Below are positions 7,443-14,737 of a stretch of DNA of 16,184 nucleotides, piece by piece. Numbering within the stretch: position 1 is the first letter of the stretch; every line of letters starts with the position of its first letter. Made by a program: the position numbers and the translations under genes. The DNA is taken from NCBI GenBank assembly GCA_022826515.1, contig JAJDUT010000072.1:1-16184 (forward strand), read 5' to 3'. This DNA comes from Candidatus Latescibacterota bacterium (GTDB lineage: Bacteria > Latescibacterota > UBA2968 > UBA8231). The notes under the pieces were generated by a model. That model did no database searches and had not been told where the DNA came from. It was given only the letters and a program-made list of their open reading frames with translations.

Positions 7443-9413
7443 TTGGACGGAACGGGATCTTTTGCGTCATCATTCTGTACCCTCTCAATTAATCGCCTTT
7501 TGCTCCCATCTCATCCCTTGTTAGTCTGCGCATTATTGATCCTTGCCGCTGTTGCGGCCCGAGGCGAGGAATGGCCCTATTACGCGGCCGACGCCAAAAG
7601 CAGCAAGTACGTCCCCCTATCGCAGATTGACGGCGACAACTTCGCCCAGTTGCAGGAAGTTTGGCGCTACACGGTCCCCGACAAGACAATCGCCGAGCGT
7701 CATTATATGTGGACCGGTACCAACAAGGGGACTCCCCTAATGGTCGATGGCGTGCTCTACTACGGGTCGCCTTTCAACATCCTCTGTGCGGTCGATCCGA
7801 CCAGCGGCGAAGAGCTGTGGACCTTTGATCCGAAAGTATGGGAAGACTACGAGGGCTTCACGGGCATCTTGCGAGGCATCGCCTACTGGGAAAGTGGCGA
7901 CAAGAAGCGCATCTTCTACGCGACCTCCACCGACCGCCTCTACTCAATCGACATCGAGACCGGCCAACCCGACCCAGAATTCGGCGAGGGCGGCTTCGCC
8001 GATCTAGGCAAAGGACTGCGCCGAGACATCGACCGCGAGACCTACTGCGTTACCTCGGCTCCTATCGTCTGCCGCGATGTAGTGGTAGTGGGTTCCGGCA
8101 TCGTCGATTGGCACGGCGAGTCACCCGCCAAATACTCTACCCCCGGCGACGTGCGCGGCTTTGACGCCCACACCGGCGAACAAGTGTGGGTCTTCCAGAC
8201 AGTTCCACAAGAGGGCGAGTACGGCAACGACACTTGGGAAAACGACGCGTGGCAAACCTTCGGCCAAGCCAATGTGTGGGCTGCGATGAGCGCCGACGAT
8301 GAGTTGGGCTACGTGTACCTACCCGTCAGCAGCACCACCCACAACCACTACGGCGGCGAGCGCCCCGGTGCCAATCTCTTCAGCCAGACGCTGGTCTGCC
8401 TCAAAGCGACAACCGGCGAGCGCGTCTGGCACTACCAGTTCATCCACCACGGCCTGTGGAACTACGACCCACCAGCACCGCCGGTCTTGGCCGATATCAA
8501 AGTCGCAGGCAAAGCGATCAAGGCGCTGGCCTTGGTGAGCAAACAGGCCTTTTGCTATGTGCTCGACCGCACGACCGGCAAGCCGGTCTGGCCGATCGAC
8601 GAGCGTGCGGTACCTCAATCGAAAACTCCAGGCGAGCAAAGCTGGCCGACCCAACCCTTCCCCAGCAAACCCGCGCCCTACGACCGCCAAGGGCTACAGG
8701 AAGACGACCTGATCGACTTTACGCCTGAGCTACGGGAAAAGGCACTGGCGATCCTGCAAAAATACGAGCACGGCCCGCTGTTTACTCCACCCAGCGAAAA
8801 GGGCACGCTGGTATTACCTGGGGGTTTGGGCGGCTCGGATTGGAGCGGCGCGGCACTGGTACCAAAAAAGAACGTGCTCTACGTGCCTTCGCGTACCGAC
8901 GCCGATATCGTGTGGCTGGAAAAGGTGAAAAACCCGCGTGCCTTTTCGGCCTACGCATCCTTCAAGAGAAGTGCCGAATACGTCAATGGCCTGCCGCTGA
9001 CCAAGCCCCCCTACGGCCGGATCACCGCCATCGACTTAGACACCGGCGAGCACGTCTGGATGAGTCCGGTGGGTCAAGGTCCCGTCAACCACAGAGCTTT
9101 GCGCGACCTCGACCTGCCCGCTATGGGCTGGTTCCACTACAATTTTATACTCGCCACCGAGACCGTGCTAGTGGTAGTCTCGCAGCAGCCCGATGGGTGG
9201 GGCCACCTCCGCGACTCCGACTTTGTCGAACAAGCACCCTATCTGCGCGCCTTCGACCTAGATACGGGTGCCGTGCTAGCCGAGATGGAATTCCCCGGCC
9301 GCCCCCACGGCAGTCCCATCAGCTATATGGCCAACGGACGCCAGTATCTCGTATTCCCAATCAATGACGACGACGGGGGGCCGCAGCTTTTGGCGATGGC
9401 GTTGCCGGAGTGA
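7443..9413 (+). CDS. PQQ-dependent dehydrogenase (membrane-type glucose dehydrogenase family, soluble form)
   Basis: A quinoprotein beta-propeller that oxidises an alcohol or sugar in the periplasm. Repeated blade motifs of the A-x-D-x-x-T-G-x-x-x-W type recur: AVDPTSGEELW, GFDAHTGEQVW, CLKATTGERVW, VLDRTTGKPVW and AIDLDTGEHVW. Family landmarks shared with E. coli Gcd include LFTPPSEKGTLVLPG followed by GGSDWSGAA, and GRPHGSPISYMANGRQYLVF. Lys367 in LVSKQAF matches the PQQ-contacting Lys493 of Gcd. The preceding HHGLWNYD has Asn340 where Gcd, as I recall it, has Asp466. There is one hydrophobic N-terminal segment (LLVCALLILAAVAA), so it is exported by a signal peptide and lacks Gcd's five-helix membrane domain. 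No ATG or ribosome-binding site marks the start. TTG 7443 (17 bases after the previous stop) is a guess; TTG 7392 and TTG 7500 are alternatives. The substrate is unknown. Confidence 0.85.
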   Translation: MDGTGSFASSFCTLSINRLLLPSHPLLVCALLILAAVAARGEEWPYYAADAKSSKYVPLSQIDGDNFAQLQEVWRYTVPDKTIAERHYMWTGTNKGTPLMVDGVLYYGSPFNILCAVDPTSGEELWTFDPKVWEDYEGFTGILRGIAYWESGDKKRIFYATSTDRLYSIDIETGQPDPEFGEGGFADLGKGLRRDIDRETYCVTSAPIVCRDVVVVGSGIVDWHGESPAKYSTPGDVRGFDAHTGEQVWVFQTVPQEGEYGNDTWENDAWQTFGQANVWAAMSADDELGYVYLPVSSTTHNHYGGERPGANLFSQTLVCLKATTGERVWHYQFIHHGLWNYDPPAPPVLADIKVAGKAIKALALVSKQAFCYVLDRTTGKPVWPIDERAVPQSKTPGEQSWPTQPFPSKPAPYDRQGLQEDDLIDFTPELREKALAILQKYEHGPLFTPPSEKGTLVLPGGLGGSDWSGAALVPKKNVLYVPSRTDADIVWLEKVKNPRAFSAYASFKRSAEYVNGLPLTKPPYGRITAIDLDTGEHVWMSPVGQGPVNHRALRDLDLPAMGWFHYNFILATETVLVVVSQQPDGWGHLRDSDFVEQAPYLRAFDLDTGAVLAEMEFPGRPHGSPISYMANGRQYLVFPINDDDGGPQLLAMALPE

Positions 9414-9451
9414 CGAGTGGAATGGCCCCCGAATGGGCTTGGTCGGATCGC

Positions 9452-9778
9452 TTACGCTCTGATACTGAGTCGGCCCTGTCGCTGCGAACAGGGCTCGCGG
9501 ATGACGATTTCCACATTGCGCCCAAGTGCTGTCAACAGGCGCAGGAGGCGCTCCACAGAGTACTCCCGAAAACTTCCCCGCAGGAGACGCGAAACATCAG
9601 GTTGAGACAGTCCGAGCAACCGCGCCGCTTCAACCTGCTTGAGTCCGCGCTGACGAATGATCTTGTCAATGCGGGTGACAAGTTCTGCTTTTAACAAGTG
9701 AGTCTCGGCGTCAGGGCATCCTAGGTCCGCGAATACGTTTCCGCTGCCGCGTTCAATTTTCATTTTTTCTGTCTTCAT
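9452..9778 (-). CDS. XRE-family antitoxin-type regulator (HTH_37 / HigA2-like), orphan
   Basis: A 108-residue DNA-binding protein. Residues around 30-75 form a helix-turn-helix: IIRQRGLKQVEAARLLGLSQPDVSRLLRG, with the recognition helix at SQPDVSRLLRG. The following EYSVERLLRLLTALGRNVEIVI is a hallmark of antitoxins of the HTH_37 group, which repress their own operon and neutralise a RelE/HigB-like ribonuclease. The start at ATG 9778 is chosen because GAAGGG lies 7 bases upstream; ATG 9808 (longer) and 9763 are alternatives. The usual toxin gene should lie directly upstream on the same strand. There, only 68 bases separate it from the stop of the next gene, and downstream the PQQ gene ends 38 bases away. 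So there is no partner locally. Confidence 0.85.
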   Translation of the reverse strand: MKTEKMKIERGSGNVFADLGCPDAETHLLKAELVTRIDKIIRQRGLKQVEAARLLGLSQPDVSRLLRGSFREYSVERLLRLLTALGRNVEIVIREPCSQRQGRLSIRA

Positions 9779-9846
9779 TGAGCTACCCTTCGCCATAGGT
9801 GTTCGCATAGTGCTGCTCTGCTGCCCTCAGCCTGTGCTTGACCAGA

Positions 9847-11019
9847 TCAATCTCCAGCGTCGAGCACTCGCACCGCGGCAATGGCCTCGGCAATCCACCT
9901 GAGATTGCGCTGGGAAATCATGCCGTAGTTGTAATACGAAAACCGCCTCGCTCCCGCTTCGTACACCGCCGTGATGATGTCTCTCATCTGTTCGGCGTTG
10001 TCTATGGGCTGGTGGCCGTTCAGGCCGCAGATCAACATCGACGGATCGTCCATGCCGGCGAGGGTCTCCTGCGCCCTTTGGCTGGCCTGTTCGGGCGAGC
10101 CGCTGTAGCACAGGACATTGATCCAATCGACGATCTGTTCGATGGGTTTGCGGTCGATGCCGTTGTTGTGATAATTGCCCATGTACAAAAAAGAAACGGG
10201 CATTTTTACGGCCTCTTTCACCTCCGCAGCCAGCGACGTCACAGTGTCCGCACGCATCTTTAGGTACTCGTTCACCAAAGGCTCGTCGGCGACGAATTCT
10301 TCCACGCTGCACTCCGGCGGCCCCTCTTCGAAAATGTCCAACAGCCACTTTTCCACTTGGCCCTTCAACTCCTCCACATCTATACCCCTGTCCGCCGCCC
10401 GCTGCGTACACCCATCGCAAAAGCACAGCGACATCAATAGCGATCCCACCGCACCGAGATCGACTCCCACCTTGGCGTGGTTGCGGAACATGCCAAAGCC
10501 CATGTAGTGCAAGGACTCGTACTCGATCATCTGCACACCGCAGTTGGTGGCCAAGTCCAAGCTCAAGCCCCGTACGTATTCCCGCACCTCGGGATTGGCC
10601 GGGCACAGACAACCCGGATAGCGATCGCCAAACACGCCGAGCAGGGCGCAGTCAGGATGCTGCCTCGCCATGTGGTGGTTGTGCAGGGGCACGGTCCACG
10701 AAATCAGTTCCAAATCGCGTGCGCGGCAAGCCTCGGCGATAATCCGCACCGGATCTTGGTCCCTAGCCATAGGATGCACATGCGGCTTGATCTTGGTATC
10801 CTCGTACAGCTCGCGCTGAGGCTGGAAGTAGATGGCGTCCTCGTACCCGGAAAAGAGCTTTTTGCCGGGTATATGGGTGCGTAGCTGATCGTAGGTGTGA
10901 TAAACCGTGGACAGGCTGATCGCATCTAGCCCTACCTCTTCCTTGAGGAAGCCGATGGTGCGGTCCACCCCCTCGTCAATCACATCCCAGGGATAGGTCC
11001 ACATAGTCGTATGAATCAT
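9847..11019 (-). CDS. Putative TIM-barrel protein, glycoside-hydrolase-like, function unknown
   Basis: 390 residues, no signal peptide or membrane segment. I do not recognise a named family with certainty. The layout resembles TIM-barrel glycosidase-like proteins of environmental bacteria. The N-terminal strand leads to TIGFLKEEVGLDAISLSTVYHT, followed by HVHPMARD, ELISWTVPLHNHH (strand with polar and His residues at its end), GVQMIEYESLHYMG, VSFLYMGNYHN and DWINVLCYSG, a succession of beta-alpha units with acidic residues at strand ends. A cysteine motif CLCPANPEVREY (just before mid-protein) and CFCDGCTQRAADRG look like the C-x-C and C-x-C-x-x-C features of putative glycosyl-hydrolase-like proteins, where they may bind metal. 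ATG 11019 has AAGGAG 8 bases upstream. It lies 55 bases after the CHAD gene on the same strand. A xylose-isomerase-like or amidohydrolase-like role is also possible. Confidence 0.65.
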   Translation of the reverse strand: MIHTTMWTYPWDVIDEGVDRTIGFLKEEVGLDAISLSTVYHTYDQLRTHIPGKKLFSGYEDAIYFQPQRELYEDTKIKPHVHPMARDQDPVRIIAEACRARDLELISWTVPLHNHHMARQHPDCALLGVFGDRYPGCLCPANPEVREYVRGLSLDLATNCGVQMIEYESLHYMGFGMFRNHAKVGVDLGAVGSLLMSLCFCDGCTQRAADRGIDVEELKGQVEKWLLDIFEEGPPECSVEEFVADEPLVNEYLKMRADTVTSLAAEVKEAVKMPVSFLYMGNYHNNGIDRKPIEQIVDWINVLCYSGSPEQASQRAQETLAGMDDPSMLICGLNGHQPIDNAEQMRDIITAVYEAGARRFSYYNYGMISQRNLRWIAEAIAAVRVLDAGD

Positions 11020-11074
11020 GGTTATAGCTCCTTTTTCGCCGAATGGCTAGTCGTGTCTATTCTTCTATGTCCAA

Positions 11075-12019
11075 CTAGTCAGGTGCGCCAAACTCCAAAT
11101 CGTGCCCAGCCGCTTGCTCCGCCTGCCACACCCGCCAATAGCCCCTCAAGCGTCGGGTGAACTCTCGGGGCCGTTCCACGTAGATGCGCTCGCCCAGCAG
11201 ACGCGCCTGACCCTGCATCCGGGCGCGCACCTCGCCAATCCGCCTTTCCAGAGCCATCAACGTGGCCGTCGCCCCGGCTCTAGGGAACTCAGTTAGAAAC
11301 GTAGTGCGCAATACTGCTAGGTCGTGCTCCTGGCCCAGCAACTCCCCTAGCTGGTCCAGTTCCTCCGCTAGGGACTGCATAACCGGCGGCCAGATAGGCT
11401 CCAGTATCTGAGTGTGGTACCACAGGTACTTCACCTGCTTGCGCCAGTCGTGGAATGCCTCGTCGCTGGGTAGCGCGTAGGCTGCGGCAAAATCGCGCCG
11501 ACCCCGCGCGTATATCCGCTGCACCCCCACCCGAATCCCGCCCCAACCCCGGCGCTGTAGATTCCAATGTTCCACGCGCTCGCGAGCCGGCGCGAGATCG
11601 GCGATCACCTCCTGAACAGCCCGATTGATGCTATCCGCTTGACCATAGACCCGATCACGGCTCTCCACCAGCCACGTCCTCACCCGGGCGAACCGACTCT
11701 TCGGGACATCTTCGCCTAGAGATTCCACCAAACGGTCCAAGGTCTCGACCAGCACTGTGGCGTCGCGCAGCCCCGAAAGCCGCTGACCGACGGCCCGATA
11801 GCACTGGTTTTCCAGAACGTACACCTCGTCTCCCAAGTCGCGGCGGACCAAGCGCACCAAGGCCCGCAGACGCTTGGTGGCCTTGCGGGCCTCGTGAATG
11901 TGCTTGTCTCGTTCCCCATCCTGACAGCTAAGATGCGCAAGGGCCCTATCGAGCTGTTCGGCAGCCATCCGCCGCACCCCTGTGGGTACGCTTTCACTGT
12001 GTTTCAGGCAATATTCCAC
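11075..12019 (-). CDS. CHAD domain-containing protein
   Basis: A 314-residue, highly basic helical protein consisting of one CHAD domain, a module known to bind inorganic polyphosphate and often localised to polyphosphate granules. The two pseudo-symmetric halves are plain: IHEARKATKRLRALVRLVRR (His42, Arg45, Lys46, Lys49, Arg50) with LSGLRDATVLVETLDRL, then FHDWRKQVKYLW (His190, Arg193, Lys194, Lys197) with LGELLGQEHDLAVL. These His/Arg/Lys rows line the anion-binding channel. No CYTH phosphatase domain or polyphosphate kinase is fused or adjacent. The start codon is GTG 12019; the family-typical opening YCLKHSESVPTGVRRMAAEQLDRAL supports it, although no good ribosome-binding site is seen. 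An internal ATG lies 17 codons in. It is divergent from the STAS gene, with a 187-base gap. Confidence 0.92.
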   Translation of the reverse strand: MEYCLKHSESVPTGVRRMAAEQLDRALAHLSCQDGERDKHIHEARKATKRLRALVRLVRRDLGDEVYVLENQCYRAVGQRLSGLRDATVLVETLDRLVESLGEDVPKSRFARVRTWLVESRDRVYGQADSINRAVQEVIADLAPARERVEHWNLQRRGWGGIRVGVQRIYARGRRDFAAAYALPSDEAFHDWRKQVKYLWYHTQILEPIWPPVMQSLAEELDQLGELLGQEHDLAVLRTTFLTEFPRAGATATLMALERRIGEVRARMQGQARLLGERIYVERPREFTRRLRGYWRVWQAEQAAGHDLEFGAPD

Positions 12020-12063
12020 GGAGCTAATTTATTTTCAAACTTAATGGTAGCGTTGCTAGTCAA

Positions 12064-12093
12064 TTGCTGTGTAGGAACCCTTGTTATTATAAT
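12064..12093 (+). promoter_or_regulatory. sigma70-type promoter for the STAS gene
   Basis: TTGCTG (12064-12069) and a perfect TATAAT (12088-12093) are separated by 18 bases on +, within the divergent gap between the CHAD and STAS genes. Transcription would start near 12100, leaving a leader of about 105 bases before the STAS ATG. The leader contains a possible small hairpin at 12111-12132 (GGGAAC / GTTCTC) whose T-run is in the loop, so it is not a terminator. No start-codon-bearing small ORF stands out. Confidence 0.6.
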
Positions 12094-12206
12094 AGAAACC
12101 CTACGGCGATCCGGGAACTTTTTGTTCTCGCAAACCTCGCTTGCAGGGTTTGGAGCTGTGGGGAGTGGGGTTGCGCTTCTAGTCCTAAAGAAGGAGATAC
12201 ATTCAA

Positions 12207-12554
12207 ATGAGCGTACAAGTTAAGTGGGAACGAAAAGACGGCATCTTGATTGCGATGCTCATTGGTCATATCGACAGTAGCAACGCCGATAGATTTCAGC
12301 GCATCGTAGAATCGGGAATTGATGCGGAAGATCAGGCACTGATCTTGGACTTTGAGCGCGTATTCTTCATCAGCAGCGCAGGGCTGCGAATTAGTCTAGT
12401 ACTTTCCAGAAAATTCAGCGACTCGGGCAAGAAGTTTGGCATTTGCACCCTCTCTGATCCAATCCGCAATGTTCTCGCAATCAGCGGCTTTGATCAGATC
12501 ATCCCGATTTATGACTCTCGGGCCGCGGCAATTGACGCATTTGAAAACAGCTAA
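12207..12554 (+). CDS. STAS-domain protein, anti-sigma-factor antagonist type
   Basis: 115 residues, a single stand-alone STAS domain like SpoIIAA/RsbV. The motif LILDFERVFFISSAGLRISL is the conserved strand-helix junction; Ser57 aligns with the serine phosphorylated by anti-sigma kinases in RsbV/SpoIIAA (DSS/TG there, SSAG here). The early segment LIGHIDSSNADRF matches the family's G-x-[IL]-D element. Such proteins bind an anti-sigma kinase in partner-switching cascades, but no kinase (HATPase_c), PP2C phosphatase or sigma factor is in the window, so the partner must be elsewhere. The ATG has GGAG 10 bases upstream, within AAAGAAGGAGATA, which is slightly far but plausible. It is transcribed divergently from the CHAD gene and convergently with dprE2, with a 24-base gap. 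Confidence 0.92.
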   Translation: MSVQVKWERKDGILIAMLIGHIDSSNADRFQRIVESGIDAEDQALILDFERVFFISSAGLRISLVLSRKFSDSGKKFGICTLSDPIRNVLAISGFDQIIPIYDSRAAAIDAFENS

Positions 12555-12578
12555 GCAGCCCCCTACTTCACACAAGAG

Positions 12579-13310
12579 TCACAACTTCAGCCGCTTAAAA
12601 ATGCGCTCGGGGATACCCTTGATCACGAGCATGATCCAGCGCCAAAAAAACGGCGTGTAGAGCACGTCTTTCTTTTGCCGATACGCGCGCACAATATCGG
12701 CGGCCACTCGCTCCGGCGGCGCGACTAAAAAAAGCCCCTCTAATCCCTCCGTCATCGGCGTATCGACAAACCCAGGCTTGACCGTCAAGACGTGTACGGA
12801 TGTCGCGGCCAGCCGATTGCGCAGCCCTTGCAAGAAAATCGACAGCCCCCCCTTAGCCGACCCGTACGCGTAGTTGCCCTGGCGGCCTCGGTCGCCAGCC
12901 ACGGACGAAATGGCGATGATGCCAGTCGGCGTGTCCCTTTCCTCCAGATAATTGGCCAAATGCGCCAGCGCGATGGCCGCGCCGGTGAAGTTGGCGTTGA
13001 GTATGTGGGCTAGCGCATCCGTATCGCGCTGCGCAGCGCACTCGTCGCCGAGATAGCCGAAGGCGAGGACGACCAAGTCGAAAGGGCCGCCGCGCTCGTG
13101 AACCTGCTCTGGCAAGCGCGCCAACGCCCCAAAGTCCAAGGCGTCAAACTCGAACAGCTCCACCTCGCACGAGTGCCTGAGCCGCAAGTCCGCGGCAAAA
13201 GGCTCCAGCTCGCTGCACCCGCGAGCGGCCAGCGCAAAGTCGTAGCCGTCGAGGCGCTCGACGATGGCTTGGGCAATCGCCGACTTCGCCCCCAAAACCA
13301 AGGCCCTCAC
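12579..13310 (-). CDS. dprE2: DprE2-like SDR: decaprenylphosphoryl-2-keto-ribose reductase
   Basis: A short-chain dehydrogenase of 243 residues that performs the second half of decaprenylphosphoryl-ribose epimerisation, reducing the 2-keto intermediate to the arabinose form with NAD(P)H. The Rossmann start LVLGAKSAIAQAI has the Gly-Ala-x-Ser-x-Ile-Ala pattern of this subgroup. Ser136 (AISSVAGDRG) and Tyr149-x-x-x-Lys153 (YGSAK) form the catalytic set. VKPGFVDTPMTEGL is the usual substrate-loop region. The C-terminus (FFWRWIMLVIKGIPERIFKRL) is hydrophobic then basic, suiting attachment to the membrane where the lipid substrate resides. The start GTG 13310 overlaps the TGA of dprE1 (GTGA), which fixes it; a longer reading to 13352 would run into dprE1. 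The assignment rests on the pairing with a clear DprE1 as much as on its own motifs. Confidence 0.88.
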   Translation of the reverse strand: MRALVLGAKSAIAQAIVERLDGYDFALAARGCSELEPFAADLRLRHSCEVELFEFDALDFGALARLPEQVHERGGPFDLVVLAFGYLGDECAAQRDTDALAHILNANFTGAAIALAHLANYLEERDTPTGIIAISSVAGDRGRQGNYAYGSAKGGLSIFLQGLRNRLAATSVHVLTVKPGFVDTPMTEGLEGLFLVAPPERVAADIVRAYRQKKDVLYTPFFWRWIMLVIKGIPERIFKRLKL

Positions 13311-14650
13311 GTAATCCCCAAGCGGTCGGACAGACAGGAGCGGAAGCGGCATTCGGGATCGTATTTGCGCTTGACCGCTTTGAATTGTTCGAGTTGCGGA
13401 TACATGGCGGCGAAATCCTCCCTTTCCAAAATGGCGTCCTTGGCCAGATAGACGCGGCCTTTGGCCTCGACAATGATTTTGTTCAATGCGCGCAAGAAGG
13501 TAATCGTCCCAGCGTCGCGCAAGGGAATGTCCAGCGCGAGGGTATAACCCGCAATGGGAAAAGAAAGCAAGCCCTCGCTCGGCGGCCCAAACGTCTTGAG
13601 CACTGCCAAGGGCGAAGCCACACGCTCGCGGGCAATGCGCCCGAGCAAATCGGCGATCACCTCCGCGCCATCGGTGTATGGCACGGCGACCTGGTACTGC
13701 AAGAAGCCCCGGCGGCCGTACAGGCGGTTCCAGCCGCGGATGGCGTCGAGCGGATAGAAGTACGGATCGTAATGGACGAGCGCGTCGGTCACACGGCGCA
13801 CTTGGCGATGGTAATACAGGGCGTTAAACACCCTCAGCGACTGGGCATTAAGCACGCCGCCGGGCAAAAAGAACGGCACGGCCCAGCGGCCCTCGCCGTG
13901 GATGGCAAAGGGCGACTTGCCCTTGAGCGCGCGTTCATCCGCGTGTTCCCCCAGCAGCACGTGGCCGCGCCCTAACTTCCGGCCCGTTTGCAGCCCATCG
14001 ATCCACGCGACTGAATAGGTGTACTGATGCTGGGTCTCCGTGCAAACGCGGCACGTCTCGGCCCAATTCGCGGTCTTAATCGCACGCTGCCGAATGTACG
14101 CCGACGGCACCTTTTTCAGCCGCAGCGTCGCCGCATAGATAAACCCCGTCAAGCCCATGCCGCCGAGTGTGGCCCAAAACAGATCGGCGCGCTCGTTGCG
14201 CGAGCAGCGCACCAGCGAGCCGTCGGCCAACACCATATCCAGCGATTCGACAAAGGCGGCGATGGACCCCTCGGCGTGGTGGTTTTTGCCGTGCACATCT
14301 GCGGCAATGCAGCCACCGAGCGTGGGGAACTTGGTCCCCGGCGTAACGGGCGGGAAAAAGCCTTGGGGCAGGGCAAAGCGGATGATCTCCGCGAAGGTAA
14401 TGCCAGCTTGCGCACGCAATAGCCCGCGCTGCGGATCAAAGTCGAGCAGGTGCTTGAGCGGCAGGGTGGAGACGACGCGCTCGTACAGGCAGGCGTCGCC
14501 ATACGAGCGGCGATTGCCCTGGGGCAAAATCGGCGTCGCGGCGCGACCGAGGTCGCTTAGATAGCGCGCGCGCTGAACCGAGGCGGCGACGAGCGGGTAC
14601 AGCCCCCAGCCGCTAGTGGCGATTTTTTTGTCCAATAGCCGAAACTTCAC
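13307..14650 (-). CDS. dprE1: DprE1-like FAD oxidase: decaprenylphosphoryl-beta-D-ribose 2-oxidase
   Basis: An FAD-dependent oxidase (VAO family) that converts decaprenylphosphoryl-ribose to the 2-keto form, a step towards the arabinofuranose donor for surface glycans. FAD-domain motifs are GNRRSYGD (about 45-52), PVTPGTKFPTLGGCIA and VHGKNHH (119-125). Substrate-domain motifs are LGGMGLTGFI, YPLDAIRGWNRLYGRRGF and LKTFGPPSEGLLSFP. Lys404 in VYLAKD matches the essential Lys418 of M. tuberculosis DprE1. At the position of its Cys387 (ICVDFP) this protein has Ala372 (LALDIP; codon GCG at 13535-13537). An ATG at 14680 would add MLHCAQHDKQ, but that stretch lies in a palindromic repeat and is unlike the family, so GTG 14650 is preferred; TTG 14635 is possible. 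No ribosome-binding site is clear for any. dprE2 overlaps by 4 bases. The prenyltransferase (UbiA-like) and arabinosyltransferases are not in the window. Confidence 0.92.
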   Translation of the reverse strand: MKFRLLDKKIATSGWGLYPLVAASVQRARYLSDLGRAATPILPQGNRRSYGDACLYERVVSTLPLKHLLDFDPQRGLLRAQAGITFAEIIRFALPQGFFPPVTPGTKFPTLGGCIAADVHGKNHHAEGSIAAFVESLDMVLADGSLVRCSRNERADLFWATLGGMGLTGFIYAATLRLKKVPSAYIRQRAIKTANWAETCRVCTETQHQYTYSVAWIDGLQTGRKLGRGHVLLGEHADERALKGKSPFAIHGEGRWAVPFFLPGGVLNAQSLRVFNALYYHRQVRRVTDALVHYDPYFYPLDAIRGWNRLYGRRGFLQYQVAVPYTDGAEVIADLLGRIARERVASPLAVLKTFGPPSEGLLSFPIAGYTLALDIPLRDAGTITFLRALNKIIVEAKGRVYLAKDAILEREDFAAMYPQLEQFKAVKRKYDPECRFRSCLSDRLGIT

Positions 14651-14659
14651 TTGCTTGTC

Positions 14660-14680
14660 ATGCTGAGCGCAGTGCAGCAT
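14660..14680. repeat. Short REP-like palindrome at the dprE1 5' end
   Basis: ATGCTG (14660-14665) and CAGCAT (14675-14680) are inverted repeats around a 9-base centre. The surrounding TGTCATGCTGAGCGCAG resembles the dispersed TGTCATGCTGAGCGAAG-type intergenic palindromes seen in many environmental genomes. The resemblance is from memory; no second exact copy is in this window. Confidence 0.4.
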
Positions 14681-14737
14681 CCACTACCCAAGATGCTTCT
14701 TGTGCGTAACATTACAATATAACCTATCTCTTTATTT

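Noticed and set aside
9473..9494. GCCCTGT / ACAGGGC hairpin, 60 bases after the PQQ gene stop
   Set aside because: It lies inside the C-terminal codons of the XRE gene and has no T-run on either strand; not convincing as a terminator.
9827..10612. 261-codon open frame on - overlapping the TIM-barrel-like gene in another frame
   Set aside because: Its translation is Gly/Arg/Ser-rich low-complexity, while the other frame has a good ribosome-binding site and strand-helix patterning.
13385..13975. 196-codon open frame on + opposite dprE1
   Set aside because: Antisense to clear DprE1 motifs and without a ribosome-binding site or domain.
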